Assembly: GCA_031277445.1 (NCBI GenBank) | Contig: JAITMH010000167.1 | Location: 1 to 16,290, forward strand | Reading direction: 5' to 3' | DNA from: Burkholderiales bacterium | Lineage (GTDB): Bacteria > Pseudomonadota > Gammaproteobacteria > Burkholderiales > Casimicrobiaceae | Length of the DNA: 16,290 nucleotides | Shown here: positions 6,847 through 13,137 of the stretch, piece after piece | How positions within the stretch are numbered: position 1 is the stretch's first letter | Layout of the letters: each line of letters begins with the position of its first letter | Notes under the pieces: model-generated | Told to the model about the DNA's origin: nothing | What the model saw: only the letters and a program-made list of their open reading frames with translations | The model's database searches: none | Position numbers and translations under genes: made by a program

Positions 6847-7329
6847 TTAAACTGTTTTCCGAAACAGCAACACCACCGCCTGCGCCGCAATGCCTTCTTC
6901 GCGCCCCGTGAAGCCGAGTTTCTCTGTCGTCGTCGCCTTGACTGAGACGCGCTCGACAGCACAACGCAAATCGTCGGCAATCGTTTGCCGCATTGCTTCG
7001 CGGTGCGGCGCCAGTTTGGGACGCTCGGCGATAATGGTGACGTCGATGTTGCCGACGCGATAGCCGCGTGTTTCGATTTCGTTAACGACGTGACACAACA
7101 ACACGCGGCTGTCGGCATCTTTATAACGCACGTCCGAATCCGGAAAAAAATGGCCGATGTCGCCGAGCGCCAGCGCTCCGAGCAGCGCATCAATGATGGC
7201 GTGCAACACCACATCGGCGTCGGAGTGTCCGGCCAGTCCGCGCTCGAAAGGAATGTCGATGCCGCCCAACCGCAATGGGCGGTTTTCGGCAAACGCATGA
7301 ACATCGAAACCGTGGCCGATTCGAATCAT
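6847..7329 (-). CDS. ispF: 2-C-methyl-D-erythritol 2,4-cyclodiphosphate synthase IspF
   Basis: The fifth enzyme of the MEP isoprenoid pathway, cyclising CDP-methylerythritol 2-phosphate with release of CMP, as a zinc-containing trimer. At 160 aa it has the family's usual length. Metal-binding residues are visible in GHGFDVHAF (D8, H10) and [14 protein letters not shown] (H42). [11 protein letters not shown] and the nucleotide-contact motif [14 protein letters not shown] are intact. The ATG start shares four bases with the ispD stop (ATGA), so translation is probably coupled. An in-frame extension upstream to 7521 only shadows ispD and is not used. The 7-base tandem array begins right after the stop codon. 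Confidence 0.97.
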   Translation of the reverse strand: MIRIGHGFDVHAFAENRPLRLGGIDIPFERGLAGHSDADVVLHAIIDALLGALALGDIGHFFPDSDVRYKDADSRVLLCHVVNEIETRGYRVGNIDVTIIAERPKLAPHREAMRQTIADDLRCAVERVSVKATTTEKLGFTGREEGIAAQAVVLLFRKTV

Positions 7330-8063
7330 GGATGTTTGTCCTTTTGAAAGGCCAGAATCGCTTCGGCAAGAAGCAGGTCTTCGGCGTAGGTCAATTTGAG
7401 ATTTTGCGCGTTGCTGCGTAGCAGTCGCGGCAAGGTTCCGCCCGTCTGTTTGCAGTAGCGTTCGACGGTTTGTGATTCGTCGGTGCAGGACAACGCGCCT
7501 TCTTGTGAAAACGCTTTGCACAAGATGCCGTAGCGAAACATTTGCGGTGTTTGTGCGCTCCAGAAACGCGCCCGATCCAGCGTCGCGGACGCTCGCGCCA
7601 TAACGCCGCCGGACGTGCCCTCTTTCAATGTATCGGTCAGCGGCATCGCCAAAAGCGCACCGCTTTCTTTCGTCGCCGCTTCACGCGCCACTGTTGCCAG
7701 CGATTGTAAACACGCCATCGGAACGCAGGGACGCGCCGCGTCGTGGACGGCAATCCAGTCTTGATCGCTGCATTGTTTTGCCAGCGCCAGAAGGCCGTTT
7801 CGCACACTTTCGGCGCGTGTCACGCCGCCGCAGTGCAATGCCTCGACTCCGGGCGGCAGGTTGGTGAGCGTCGGAAATATTTTGTCGTCGGGCGCCAGCA
7901 CGACGATAGTGCGGTTAGGTTTTAATCCTTGTTGCAAGCGCCACAGCGTACATTCGAGTACCGTTCGTCCGGCCAGCGGCATGTATTGTTTCGGTCGCAA
8001 CCCGCCGAAACGCTGGCTGCCACCGGCAGCGGGAACAAGAGCGATCAGTATGGGAAAAGGCAT
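7326..8063 (-). CDS. ispD: 2-C-methyl-D-erythritol 4-phosphate cytidylyltransferase IspD
   Basis: The third MEP-pathway enzyme, joining CTP and methylerythritol 4-phosphate to give CDP-methylerythritol. It is 245 aa. The N-terminal nucleotide-binding signature [18 protein letters not shown] (residues 10-27, with R18 and K25 equivalent to the essential family Arg and Lys) is clear. VHDAARPCV and [10 protein letters not shown] follow, and [11 protein letters not shown] near the C-terminus matches the family's usual LT-x-xxDL ending. The N-terminal G-rich loop is slightly unusual ([10 protein letters not shown] instead of the common GxGxRMG). It overlaps ispF by four bases. The toxin-antitoxin pair upstream ends 24 bases before the ispD ATG with no visible terminator, so the two may share transcripts. 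Confidence 0.97.
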   Translation of the reverse strand: MPFPILIALVPAAGGSQRFGGLRPKQYMPLAGRTVLECTLWRLQQGLKPNRTIVVLAPDDKIFPTLTNLPPGVEALHCGGVTRAESVRNGLLALAKQCSDQDWIAVHDAARPCVPMACLQSLATVAREAATKESGALLAMPLTDTLKEGTSGGVMARASATLDRARFWSAQTPQMFRYGILCKAFSQEGALSCTDESQTVERYCKQTGGTLPRLLRSNAQNLKLTYAEDLLLAEAILAFQKDKHP

Positions 8064-8087
8064 ATCGGTTTATCCGGAGAGAATTCG

Positions 8088-8486
8088 TCAGGTTAACAGG
8101 CGCGTTTTTTGTCCTTGCTGGGCGATCAGTTTAACGGCTTGCTTGTCGAATGAGACGAAGGTTTCACCGCCCAGCCAGTTTCCTTCATAAGCCATGACAC
8201 CGTCCGCAAAATCGCCGCCGGCTTCAAGCAGTGCAAGCCCGGCTTCTACGGCAGGCCGATCCATTGCAACGTTGCCGGCATTCAGCAAAGAACGAATGAC
8301 AGCAGAAATCTCCTCTTTCGTCAGCTTTGCGCCTTGGCGTAATATCCAGACCAGTTCGCACAGGCACAGCAGGGATAGGGCGATCAGGGACGCCTCCTTG
8401 AGCAGTTTGGTTGCCGCACGAGCCTGCTTTACATCATCCTGAAGAATCGCCCGCACGAGGACGTTTGTATCGACGGAAATTCTCAT
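8088..8486 (-). CDS. PIN-domain ribonuclease toxin (VapC-like)
   Basis: A 132-aa protein with a PIN fold. The N-terminus MRISVDTNVLVRAIL carries the first acidic residue D6. E44 in CLCELVWIL and D92/D95 in GGDFADGVMAY complete the usual metal-binding set, and VSFDKQAVKL ends the fold. Such proteins are usually RNases held in check by the antitoxin encoded just upstream, here only four bases before this start. The ATG at 8486 is preferred to the longer frame from 8528 because it begins at the conserved first strand and follows the antitoxin stop directly. The cellular target cannot be read from sequence. All key acids are present, so it is probably active. Confidence 0.9.
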   Translation of the reverse strand: MRISVDTNVLVRAILQDDVKQARAATKLLKEASLIALSLLCLCELVWILRQGAKLTKEEISAVIRSLLNAGNVAMDRPAVEAGLALLEAGGDFADGVMAYEGNWLGGETFVSFDKQAVKLIAQQGQKTRLLT

Positions 8487-8490
8487 TTTT

Positions 8491-8748
8491 TCACTTGTCC
8501 AGTTTGCCCGCCCAACCGGCAGCGGCAATCCTGTTCATTTCCTCGACGGTTATCACCTTTTTGGGTTTGCCGGCGAACATGCCGATAATGTCGTCAATCG
8601 CTCCGGTGGGTCGGGACGCCTTGATCCGAAGCTCGCCGCCCGGAAGCTTTTCAAACTCAATCCGTTCTCCCGGCTTAACGCCGAGATGTTGTAGCAAATC
8701 CCGCTTGAGGGTGAGTTGTCCTTTCATCGTTACCGCCAGTGAGGCCAT
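8491..8748 (-). CDS. AbrB/MazE-type antitoxin (VapB-like)
   Basis: An 85-aa protein. Residues about 3-45 (VTMKGQLTLKRDLLQHLGVKPGERIEF) form the SpoVT/AbrB swapped-hairpin DNA-binding domain, where KGQ-x-T-x-x and LGVKPG are the family's typical turns. The C-terminal half (ASRPTGAIDDIIGMFAGKPKK onward) would be the part wrapping the toxin. The start has AAGGA upstream at good spacing. It is first in the pair with the PIN toxin, as usual, and probably autorepresses the promoter through the inverted repeat at 8780-8801. Confidence 0.9.
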   Translation of the reverse strand: MASLAVTMKGQLTLKRDLLQHLGVKPGERIEFEKLPGGELRIKASRPTGAIDDIIGMFAGKPKKVITVEEMNRIAAAGWAGKLDK

Positions 8749-8779
8749 AAAAATTTCCTTTGCCGAAGATGTTTTATAG

Positions 8780-8801
8780 GGTAATTGAATTTTACATTAC
8801 C
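8780..8801 (-). promoter_or_regulatory. Candidate operator of the AbrB-PIN module
   Basis: Perfect arms GGTAAT and ATTACC separated by 10 bases lie 32 bases upstream of the antitoxin ATG. On the antitoxin strand a TATAAA (8778-8773) sits directly downstream and TTGACG (8806-8801) overlaps the outer arm. Their 22-base spacing is too wide for an ideal sigma-70 promoter. Placement and symmetry fit an autoregulatory site. Confidence 0.5.
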
Positions 8802-8842
8802 GTCAACTTTCTTGTCGTTGATCCCAAGTCTTGCCAGATCGA

Positions 8843-8858
8843 GAACTGGGTTCAGTTC
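8843..8858. promoter_or_regulatory. Inverted repeat GAACTG-N4-CAGTTC between the two TA modules
   Basis: Perfect six-base arms around GGTT lie 12 bases before the -35 element of the dinJ-yafQ promoter and about 95 bases upstream of the opposing antitoxin start. It could be an extra operator for either module. There is no direct evidence. Confidence 0.4.
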
Positions 8859-8869
8859 AAGCGCGGCAA

Positions 8870-8898
8870 TTGTGGTTGTGGCTCAAATGAGCTATAAT
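8870..8898 (+). promoter_or_regulatory. dinJ-yafQ promoter with operator palindrome in the spacer
   Basis: TTGTGG (8870-8875) and the perfect -10 hexamer TATAAT (8893-8898) are spaced by exactly 17 bases. The palindrome GCTC-AAAT-GAGC (8881-8892) fills the spacer next to the -10, where bound antitoxin would block RNA polymerase. AAGGAG at 8911-8916 is the ribosome site of dinJ. Confidence 0.75.
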
Positions 8899-8925
8899 TA
8901 CGCTGATCTCAAGGAGCATCGAACC

Positions 8926-9183
8926 ATGACCACTACGCTAGTTCGCGCAAGAATTGATCAAACGCTGAAGGACGAGGCCGCCTCCGTGCTGGCCGAGATG
9001 GGGTTGACCGTGTCCGATGTGGTGAGGATCGCCCTGACCAAGATCGCCAAGGAGAAGGCGCTGCCGTTTGACATGCGGGTTCCAAACAAACTGACAGCGG
9101 AAACGTTGGCGAAAAGCGAGCGTGGCGAAGACTTGCACCGTGCCAGGGATGCGGCTGATCTGTTCAAAAAGCTGGAAATCTGA
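8926..9183 (+). CDS. dinJ: RelB/DinJ-family antitoxin
   Basis: An 85-aa antitoxin closely resembling E. coli DinJ. The N-terminal ribbon-helix-helix DNA-binding part (LVRARIDQTLKDEAASVLAE then LTVSDVVRIALTKIAKEKA) is followed by LPFDMRVPN and a charged C-terminal tail ending DAADLFKKLEI, which in DinJ binds the toxin. The ATG is set by AAGGAG nine bases upstream and by the DinJ-like N-terminus. A longer frame from 8785 runs through the promoter and is rejected. It is followed three bases later by the toxin gene. As in other RelB-type modules it probably represses its own promoter at the palindrome in the promoter spacer. Confidence 0.95.
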   Translation: MTTTLVRARIDQTLKDEAASVLAEMGLTVSDVVRIALTKIAKEKALPFDMRVPNKLTAETLAKSERGEDLHRARDAADLFKKLEI

Positions 9184-9186
9184 TCA

Positions 9187-9459
9187 ATGCGCCAGCCCGT
9201 TTTTTCCGGTCAGTTCAAACGCGACGTGAAACTGGCGAGAAAACGCGGGAAAGATATTGACAAGCTCAAGACGCTATTGGCTTTGCTCATTGATGGGGCG
9301 CCGCTCCCCGCCGTCTATCTGGATCATCCCCTGAAGGGAGATTGGAAGGGTTTCCGGGATCTGCACATCGAGCCGGATTGGCTGTTGATCTACAAAATCG
9401 ACGGCAATGATGTCAGGCTCGAAAGAACCGGAAGGCACGCCGATATATTTGAGGAATAG
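9187..9459 (+). CDS. yafQ: YafQ-family mRNA interferase toxin
   Basis: A 90-aa RelE-superfamily toxin that cleaves mRNA on the ribosome. It is recognisably YafQ: SGQFKRDVKLARKRGKDI, then LPAVYLDHPLKGDWKGFRD, HIEPDWLLIYK and a C-terminal RTGRHADIF. The four catalytic positions known for E. coli YafQ (H50, H63, D67, H87) are matched by H47, H60, D64 and H84, so it should be active. It lies three bases after its antitoxin and shares the promoter. Downstream it converges on rpmA, with a terminator between them. Confidence 0.96.
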   Translation: MRQPVFSGQFKRDVKLARKRGKDIDKLKTLLALLIDGAPLPAVYLDHPLKGDWKGFRDLHIEPDWLLIYKIDGNDVRLERTGRHADIFEE

Positions 9460-9498
9460 GCTGCACTGTCAAAGCACTCGAAATCGGTAAAACCCAAC

Positions 9499-9525
9499 AA
9501 AAAACCCCGCCAAAGGGCAGGGTTT
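9499..9525 (-). terminator. Intrinsic terminator of rplU-rpmA (convergent with yafQ)
   Basis: On the minus strand the stem AAACCC-x-GCC / GGC-x-GGGTTT (one mismatch, four-base loop, 9502-9525) is followed by a continuous T-run at 9504-9499, 29 bases after the rpmA stop. On the plus strand only a short T-rich stretch follows, so termination of yafQ is likely weaker. Confidence 0.85.
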
Positions 9526-9553
9526 CCGTTTTATCTTCGTGTGGTCGTCACCA

Positions 9554-9820
9554 CTACGCTGTCGTTGCCGTCACCACGTTGACGAATTTATTTCCCTTCG
9601 GACCTTTGACGGTGAATTGCACGGTTCCGTCCACTTTTGCGAACAGCGTGTAATCCTTACCGCAGCCGACGTTGACGCCCGGATGCATTTGCGTACCGCG
9701 CTGCCGAACGATGATGCTACCGGCGCGAATCACTTCGCCGCCGTAAGCTTTGACGCCCAGACGCTTGGACTGCGAATCGCGGCCATTGCGGGAACTGCCG
9801 CCTGCTTTTTTATGTGCCAT
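9554..9820 (-). CDS. rpmA: 50S ribosomal protein L27
   Basis: L27 (bL27), 88 aa, lies at the peptidyl-transferase centre of the large subunit, its N-terminus reaching the tRNA 3' ends. The conserved N-terminus [20 protein letters not shown] and the core [13 protein letters not shown] and [15 protein letters not shown] are intact. It begins directly with MAHKK, with no cleaved N-terminal extension of the Firmicutes kind. An AAAGGAG ribosome site precedes the ATG. It follows rplU by 13 bases, the near-universal order. The GTPase gene obgE often found after rpmA is absent, with a terminator and the toxin-antitoxin block in its place. Confidence 0.98.
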   Translation of the reverse strand: MAHKKAGGSSRNGRDSQSKRLGVKAYGGEVIRAGSIIVRQRGTQMHPGVNVGCGKDYTLFAKVDGTVQFTVKGPKGNKFVNVVTATTA

Positions 9821-9833
9821 GGCTCAACTCCTT

Positions 9834-10145
9834 TCAGGCAACGATGCTGTCGATGCGCAACAGCGTGTAGTTTTGACGGTGCCCCTGGTGTTTCTGGTAA
9901 TGCTTGCGCCGCCGCATTTTAAAAATTTTGACCTTGGGCCCGCGAGCATGCTCAAGAACGGTCGCTTTGACCGCTGCGCCTGCCAGCGTGGGTTGTCCCA
10001 GACGTACGCTGTCGCCTTCCCCGACCATCAACACCTGATCGAGGATCACTTCTGCGTTCACGTCCGCCGGTATCTGTTCTACTTTCAGTTTTTGGCCAGC
10101 CGCAACTTTGTATTGTTTGCCGCCGGTTTTTATGACCGCGTACAT
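9834..10145 (-). CDS. rplU: 50S ribosomal protein L21
   Basis: L21 (bL21), 103 aa, binds 23S rRNA in the large subunit. [14 protein letters not shown] at the start, the middle [18 protein letters not shown] and the basic C-terminal [21 protein letters not shown] are typical, and the length is standard. The ATG at 10145 is chosen over one four codons upstream because [12 protein letters not shown] is the conserved N-terminus and GGAG sits at correct spacing before it. Promoter and leader hairpin are described separately. Confidence 0.98.
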   Translation of the reverse strand: MYAVIKTGGKQYKVAAGQKLKVEQIPADVNAEVILDQVLMVGEGDSVRLGQPTLAGAAVKATVLEHARGPKVKIFKMRRRKHYQKHQGHRQNYTLLRIDSIVA

Positions 10146-10166
10146 GAATAACTCCATTAAAAAAAT

Positions 10167-10183
10167 TTCCCCACCGTGGGGAA
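10167..10183 (-). promoter_or_regulatory. Terminator-like hairpin in the rplU leader
   Basis: Seven-base arms TTCCCCA and TGGGGAA with a three-base loop. In rplU sense the stem is followed by one A and seven T (10165-10159), then the GGAG ribosome site. Judged from the promoter position, the transcript would begin at or just before the 5' arm. A hairpin so close to the start could protect the messenger from decay or act as an early attenuator. Confidence 0.6.
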
Positions 10184-10190
10184 GCTTTTA

Positions 10191-10220
10191 ATTATAAAGG
10201 GTTTTTCGTGCTTTTGTCAA
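10191..10220 (-). promoter_or_regulatory. Strong sigma-70 promoter of rplU-rpmA
   Basis: On the minus strand both hexamers are perfect: TTGACA (10220-10215) and TATAAT (10196-10191), spaced 18 bases. The start of transcription is expected near 10186-10184, about 40 bases before the rplU ATG. This is a fitting strength for a ribosomal protein operon. Confidence 0.85.
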
Positions 10221-10247
10221 AGCCAGTCGCAAAGCGCCCTCCCGCTT

Positions 10248-10263
10248 CCGTCAGGAATGACGG
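10248..10263 (-). repeat. Small REP-like hairpin after rluB
   Basis: Perfect arms CCGTCA and TGACGG around four bases, starting two bases after the rluB stop. On the rluB strand it continues into AAGCGGGAGGG. The wording resembles the CGTCATTCC repeat common in bacterial intergenic DNA. No T-run follows, so it is not a standard terminator. Confidence 0.6.
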
Positions 10264-10265
10264 TA

Positions 10266-11519
10266 TCAAGCCTCTGATTCCTGATCCCTGACATCTGATC
10301 CCGGATCCTGATCCCTGACCTCTGATGCCTGATGTTTCGGCTGCTTCTGATTTTTGCGCCCGAACAGTCCCCGTCTGCCGAACCGGTGCCGGGAGGTCGT
10401 GTCATGGGGCGCTGCCGTTTTGCTTTCGTCTGTCGGCACTTCGCCAAGCGGGAGCGCGTCCGGTTTCGGGCTGTGCGGCGTTTGCTTGCGATCTACTTTG
10501 AAGCGCACGCCTTTTGTTTTTTTCGGCGCTTCGGTCGGCGTTGAACCGTTTCCGATTCTTTTCTTGCCGAACGGGGTACGCGCTATTTTTTCCGGCGCTT
10601 TGTCCGGCGTTTTGCCGACGGCGCTTCCCGACATTTTCAGTCCGACGGATTTAATCAGTGTCGCGACTTCCGTTTTCTCCAGTTCAAGCACATCGCCGCG
10701 CTTGGCGACGCTCGGCATGCTGACGACGCCGTAGCGGGTTCGGATCAACCGGCTCACCATCAGCCCCAGCGCTTCGAACAGCCGCCGCACTTCGCGGTTG
10801 CGTCCTTCCTTGATGGTGACGTGATACCAGCGGTTGGCGCCTTCGCCGCCGCCATCGAGCAGTTTTTCGCAGCGCACCGGCCCGTCTTCCAGTTCGACGC
10901 CGGTTTTCAGTTCCTGAATCTGGGCTTCGTTTAGCTCACCCATGACCCGCACCGCGTATTCCCGTTCCACTTCATAACGCGGGTGCATCAGCCGGTTGGC
11001 GAGTTCGCCGGAGTTGGTGAACAGCAGAAGTCCTTCGGTGTTGAAGTCGAGACGACCAATTGAGATCCATTTGGCGTCCCGAATCGGCGGCAGCCGGTCG
11101 AACACTGAAGCGCGTCCTTCCGGGTCGTCACGCGAAACAATTTCTCCGGACGGTTTGTGGTACAACAAAACACGCGGTTGCGGTTCGGTGAAGCGAATCT
11201 TCACCGGTTCGCCGTTGATTCGCACTTCGTCGCCCGGCCCGACCTTCTGGCCGATTTCCGCCGGCATCCGGTTGACCGTGATGCGACCGGCGACGATCAA
11301 TTCTTCCATCGCCCGACGCGAACCGAACCCGCACGACGCCAGCACTTTGTGCAGGCGTTGCGGTTCCGAAAACACTTCGTCAGTGGTTTTCTTGATCCTG
11401 GTCGGCAGCGATTCCGCAAACCGCTGCATCGCCAGGTTCGGTTGATGTGTTTTCGATGAGTTGGCTGAGAATCGGGCTTGCGAGGGCAAGCGGTGCTTCA
11501 GCGGCCTTTGCTGGGGCAT
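10266..11519 (-). CDS. rluB: 23S rRNA pseudouridine synthase RluB with long basic tail
   Basis: Makes pseudouridine 2605 (E. coli numbering) in 23S rRNA. In the 417-aa reading the S4 domain is at about 54-100 (QRLHKVLASCGFGSRRAMEE) and the RsuA/RluB-type catalytic domain at 115-290, with GRLDFNTEGLLLFTN carrying nucleophile D158 and KEGRNREVRRLFEALG following. Residues 295-417 form a low-complexity tail rich in K, P, T and R. Its last 23 residues are encoded by the 7-base repeat array. The start is uncertain: the ATG at 11519 has GGAG seven bases upstream but overlaps scpB by 140 bases, while an ATG at 11429 gives 387 aa without an evident ribosome site. Function is secure. RluB rather than RluE or RluF fits the scpB neighbour. 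Confidence 0.92.
   Translation of the reverse strand: MPQQRPLKHRLPSQARFSANSSKTHQPNLAMQRFAESLPTRIKKTTDEVFSEPQRLHKVLASCGFGSRRAMEELIVAGRITVNRMPAEIGQKVGPGDEVRINGEPVKIRFTEPQPRVLLYHKPSGEIVSRDDPEGRASVFDRLPPIRDAKWISIGRLDFNTEGLLLFTNSGELANRLMHPRYEVEREYAVRVMGELNEAQIQELKTGVELEDGPVRCEKLLDGGGEGANRWYHVTIKEGRNREVRRLFEALGLMVSRLIRTRYGVVSMPSVAKRGDVLELEKTEVATLIKSVGLKMSGSAVGKTPDKAPEKIARTPFGKKRIGNGSTPTEAPKKTKGVRFKVDRKQTPHSPKPDALPLGEVPTDESKTAAPHDTTSRHRFGRRGLFGRKNQKQPKHQASEVRDQDPGSDVRDQESEA
10274..10335 (-). repeat. 7-base tandem array inside the 3' end of rluB
   Basis: Nine units: CTGATTC, CTGATCC, CTGACAT, CTGATCC, a 6-base CGGATC, CTGATCC, CTGACCT, CTGATGC, CTGATGT (plus-strand reading). On the coding strand three units make 21 bases, so the array reads as a heptapeptide-like period (SEVRDQD, GSDVRDQ, ESEA). 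It is the same family as the array at 6809-6843. Confidence 0.88.
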
Positions 11520-12216
11520 CAGGCATCTCCAGTAAATGTGAGGAATCCAGTTCGGCCAGTGGCGGCAATTCTGCCAGTGAACACAGACCGAGATCGTTTA
11601 AAAAATTTTTGGTGGTTGCATAAAGGGCGGGACGCCCCGGTGTTTCCCGGTGACCGACGGCTTCTATCCACTGCCGGTCTTCGAGCGCTTTGACTATCCC
11701 CGATGATACCGCAACACCGCGAATGGCTTCGATATCGCCGCGTGTCACCGGTTGCCGGTAAGCGATGATGGCCAATGTTTCCATCACCGCCCGCGAATAA
11801 CGCGGCGGCCTTTCCGGCGACAAGCGTTCCAGACTGCGCTGCACTTCAGATTTTCCCTGAAAGCGCCAACCGCCCGCAACCGCCACCAATTCGACCATCC
11901 GGTTTTTCCAGGCTTCCTTCAGGTCTGTCAACAAATGACGGACAAAGTTTGCCGTGAGCGGCGGATCAAACAGTTTGCACAACTGCGACACGGGTACTGC
12001 TTCGCCCGATACCAGAAGCGCTGCTTCCAGCATTTTCGTGTAATAGGCGATTTCTTCTTCGGTGTGCGAAACGTCGGCAACGTCGGTCGTTTCGACGTCG
12101 TTGCTGATCGCTCCGTTTTCCGTCACCGTATCCTCCGTAACGGTCACGGCAACGGCGGCGGCCAGCGCCTCCATTCCGTCACGCTCGGCAAGTATGGTTT
12201 CCTGTTCCTTGCTCAT
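11380..12216 (-). CDS. scpB: Segregation and condensation protein B
   Basis: ScpB, 278 aa, is the winged-helix kleisin partner of the Smc-ScpAB condensin. After an acidic, low-complexity N-terminus (residues about 1-50), the two winged-helix domains run through [47 protein letters not shown]-like core sequence (here beginning [12 protein letters not shown]) and [18 protein letters not shown]. A further 60 residues rich in A, E and P follow. The frame could open at a GTG at 12222, but the ATG two codons later has GGAAAG at a proper distance. It lies 30 bases after scpA, and its 3' end overlaps the possible rluB start region. The acidic head and long tail make it larger than the 180-200 aa Firmicutes form. 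Confidence 0.95.
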   Translation of the reverse strand: [278 protein letters not shown]

Positions 12217-12246
12217 GTTCACTTTCCAATTCCGGCGATAGCTGTC

Positions 12247-13137
12247 TTACAAAGTTTCATCATCGTCATTCAACACAAACGGCGCTTCGCGTTTGCTTTG
12301 CACATAAATCGGCGCGTAAGGCGCGGCTTGCGCGACTTCGATCAACTGCTCACGCGCCAGTTCCAGCAACGCCAGAAACGTCACAACCAGATGCGGCACA
12401 TCGGCGTGTTCGTGAAACAACGTCGTAAATTCCCGATAATCGCCGTTCTCAAGCAGTTTCAATACACGGCTCATTTCTTCGCGCACCGACAACTGCTCAC
12501 GCGTGATCAAATGGTGCCTCGCTGCTTTGGCGCGACCGATCAGCGAAGCCCAGGCGCGCCGCAAATCTTCCGGCGCGACATCGGGCAAGCGCGTCTCCGC
12601 CATTCGGTCGAACCAGATGCACACCGTCGCAAAGTCGCGGCCTTCCTGCGGCATCGCGTCGAGCGCTTGCGCAGCCGCTTTCATATGCTCGTATTCGAGC
12701 AGACGGCGCACCAGTTCGGCACGCGGGTCTTCCGGTTCCTCACCGGGTGGCGCCGGTGGTTTCGGCAGAAGCAAGCGCGATTTGATTTCAATCAGCACCG
12801 CCGCCATCAGCAGGTATTCAGCGGCCAGTTCCAGATGGCTGCGCCGCATCATTTCGACGTAACCCAGATATTGCCGCGTCAATTCCGCCATCGGAATGTC
12901 GAGCACGTTAATGTTTTGTTTGCGAATCAGATACAACAATAAATCAAGCGGTCCCTCAAACATTTCGAGAAAAACTTCCAGCGCTTCAGGCGGGATGTAC
13001 AAATCGTTCGGAAGCTCCGTCATCATCTCGCCGTAAACACGGGCGATCGGTTTTGCTTCGCCGACAACCGCCATCGGCGCTTCCGGAAGCAGTGTTGCTG
13101 CCGCTTCGTTCGCCTGCATCATCTGCGCTTCGCTCAC
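12247..13137 (-). CDS. scpA: Segregation and condensation protein A (kleisin)
   Basis: ScpA, 296 aa, is the kleisin that bridges Smc heads with ScpB for chromosome condensation and segregation. The N-terminal Smc-binding part is recognisable: FLEMFEGPLDLLLYLIRKQNINVLDIPMAELTRQYL, followed by LELAAEYLLMAAVLIEIKSRLLLP. The C-terminal winged helix includes VVTFLALLELAREQLIEVAQ. About 50 extra residues precede the conserved start. The first codon is GTG, overlapping the trpS stop as GTGA, with GGAG six bases upstream, so this start is well supported and translation is probably coupled to trpS. Confidence 0.96.
   Translation of the reverse strand: MSEAQMMQANEAAATLLPEAPMAVVGEAKPIARVYGEMMTELPNDLYIPPEALEVFLEMFEGPLDLLLYLIRKQNINVLDIPMAELTRQYLGYVEMMRRSHLELAAEYLLMAAVLIEIKSRLLLPKPPAPPGEEPEDPRAELVRRLLEYEHMKAAAQALDAMPQEGRDFATVCIWFDRMAETRLPDVAPEDLRRAWASLIGRAKAARHHLITREQLSVREEMSRVLKLLENGDYREFTTLFHEHADVPHLVVTFLALLELAREQLIEVAQAAPYAPIYVQSKREAPFVLNDDDETL

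Noticed and set aside
6651..7304. 217-codon minus-strand frame across the repeat cluster and ispF
   Set aside because: It is out of frame with ispF, whose active-site motifs are intact, and its 3' part only translates repeat DNA.
11752..12942. A 396-codon open frame on the plus strand across scpB and scpA
   Set aside because: Composition is rich in R, H, Q and F with no domain character, and it lies antisense to two clear conserved genes. It is a by-product of their codon usage.
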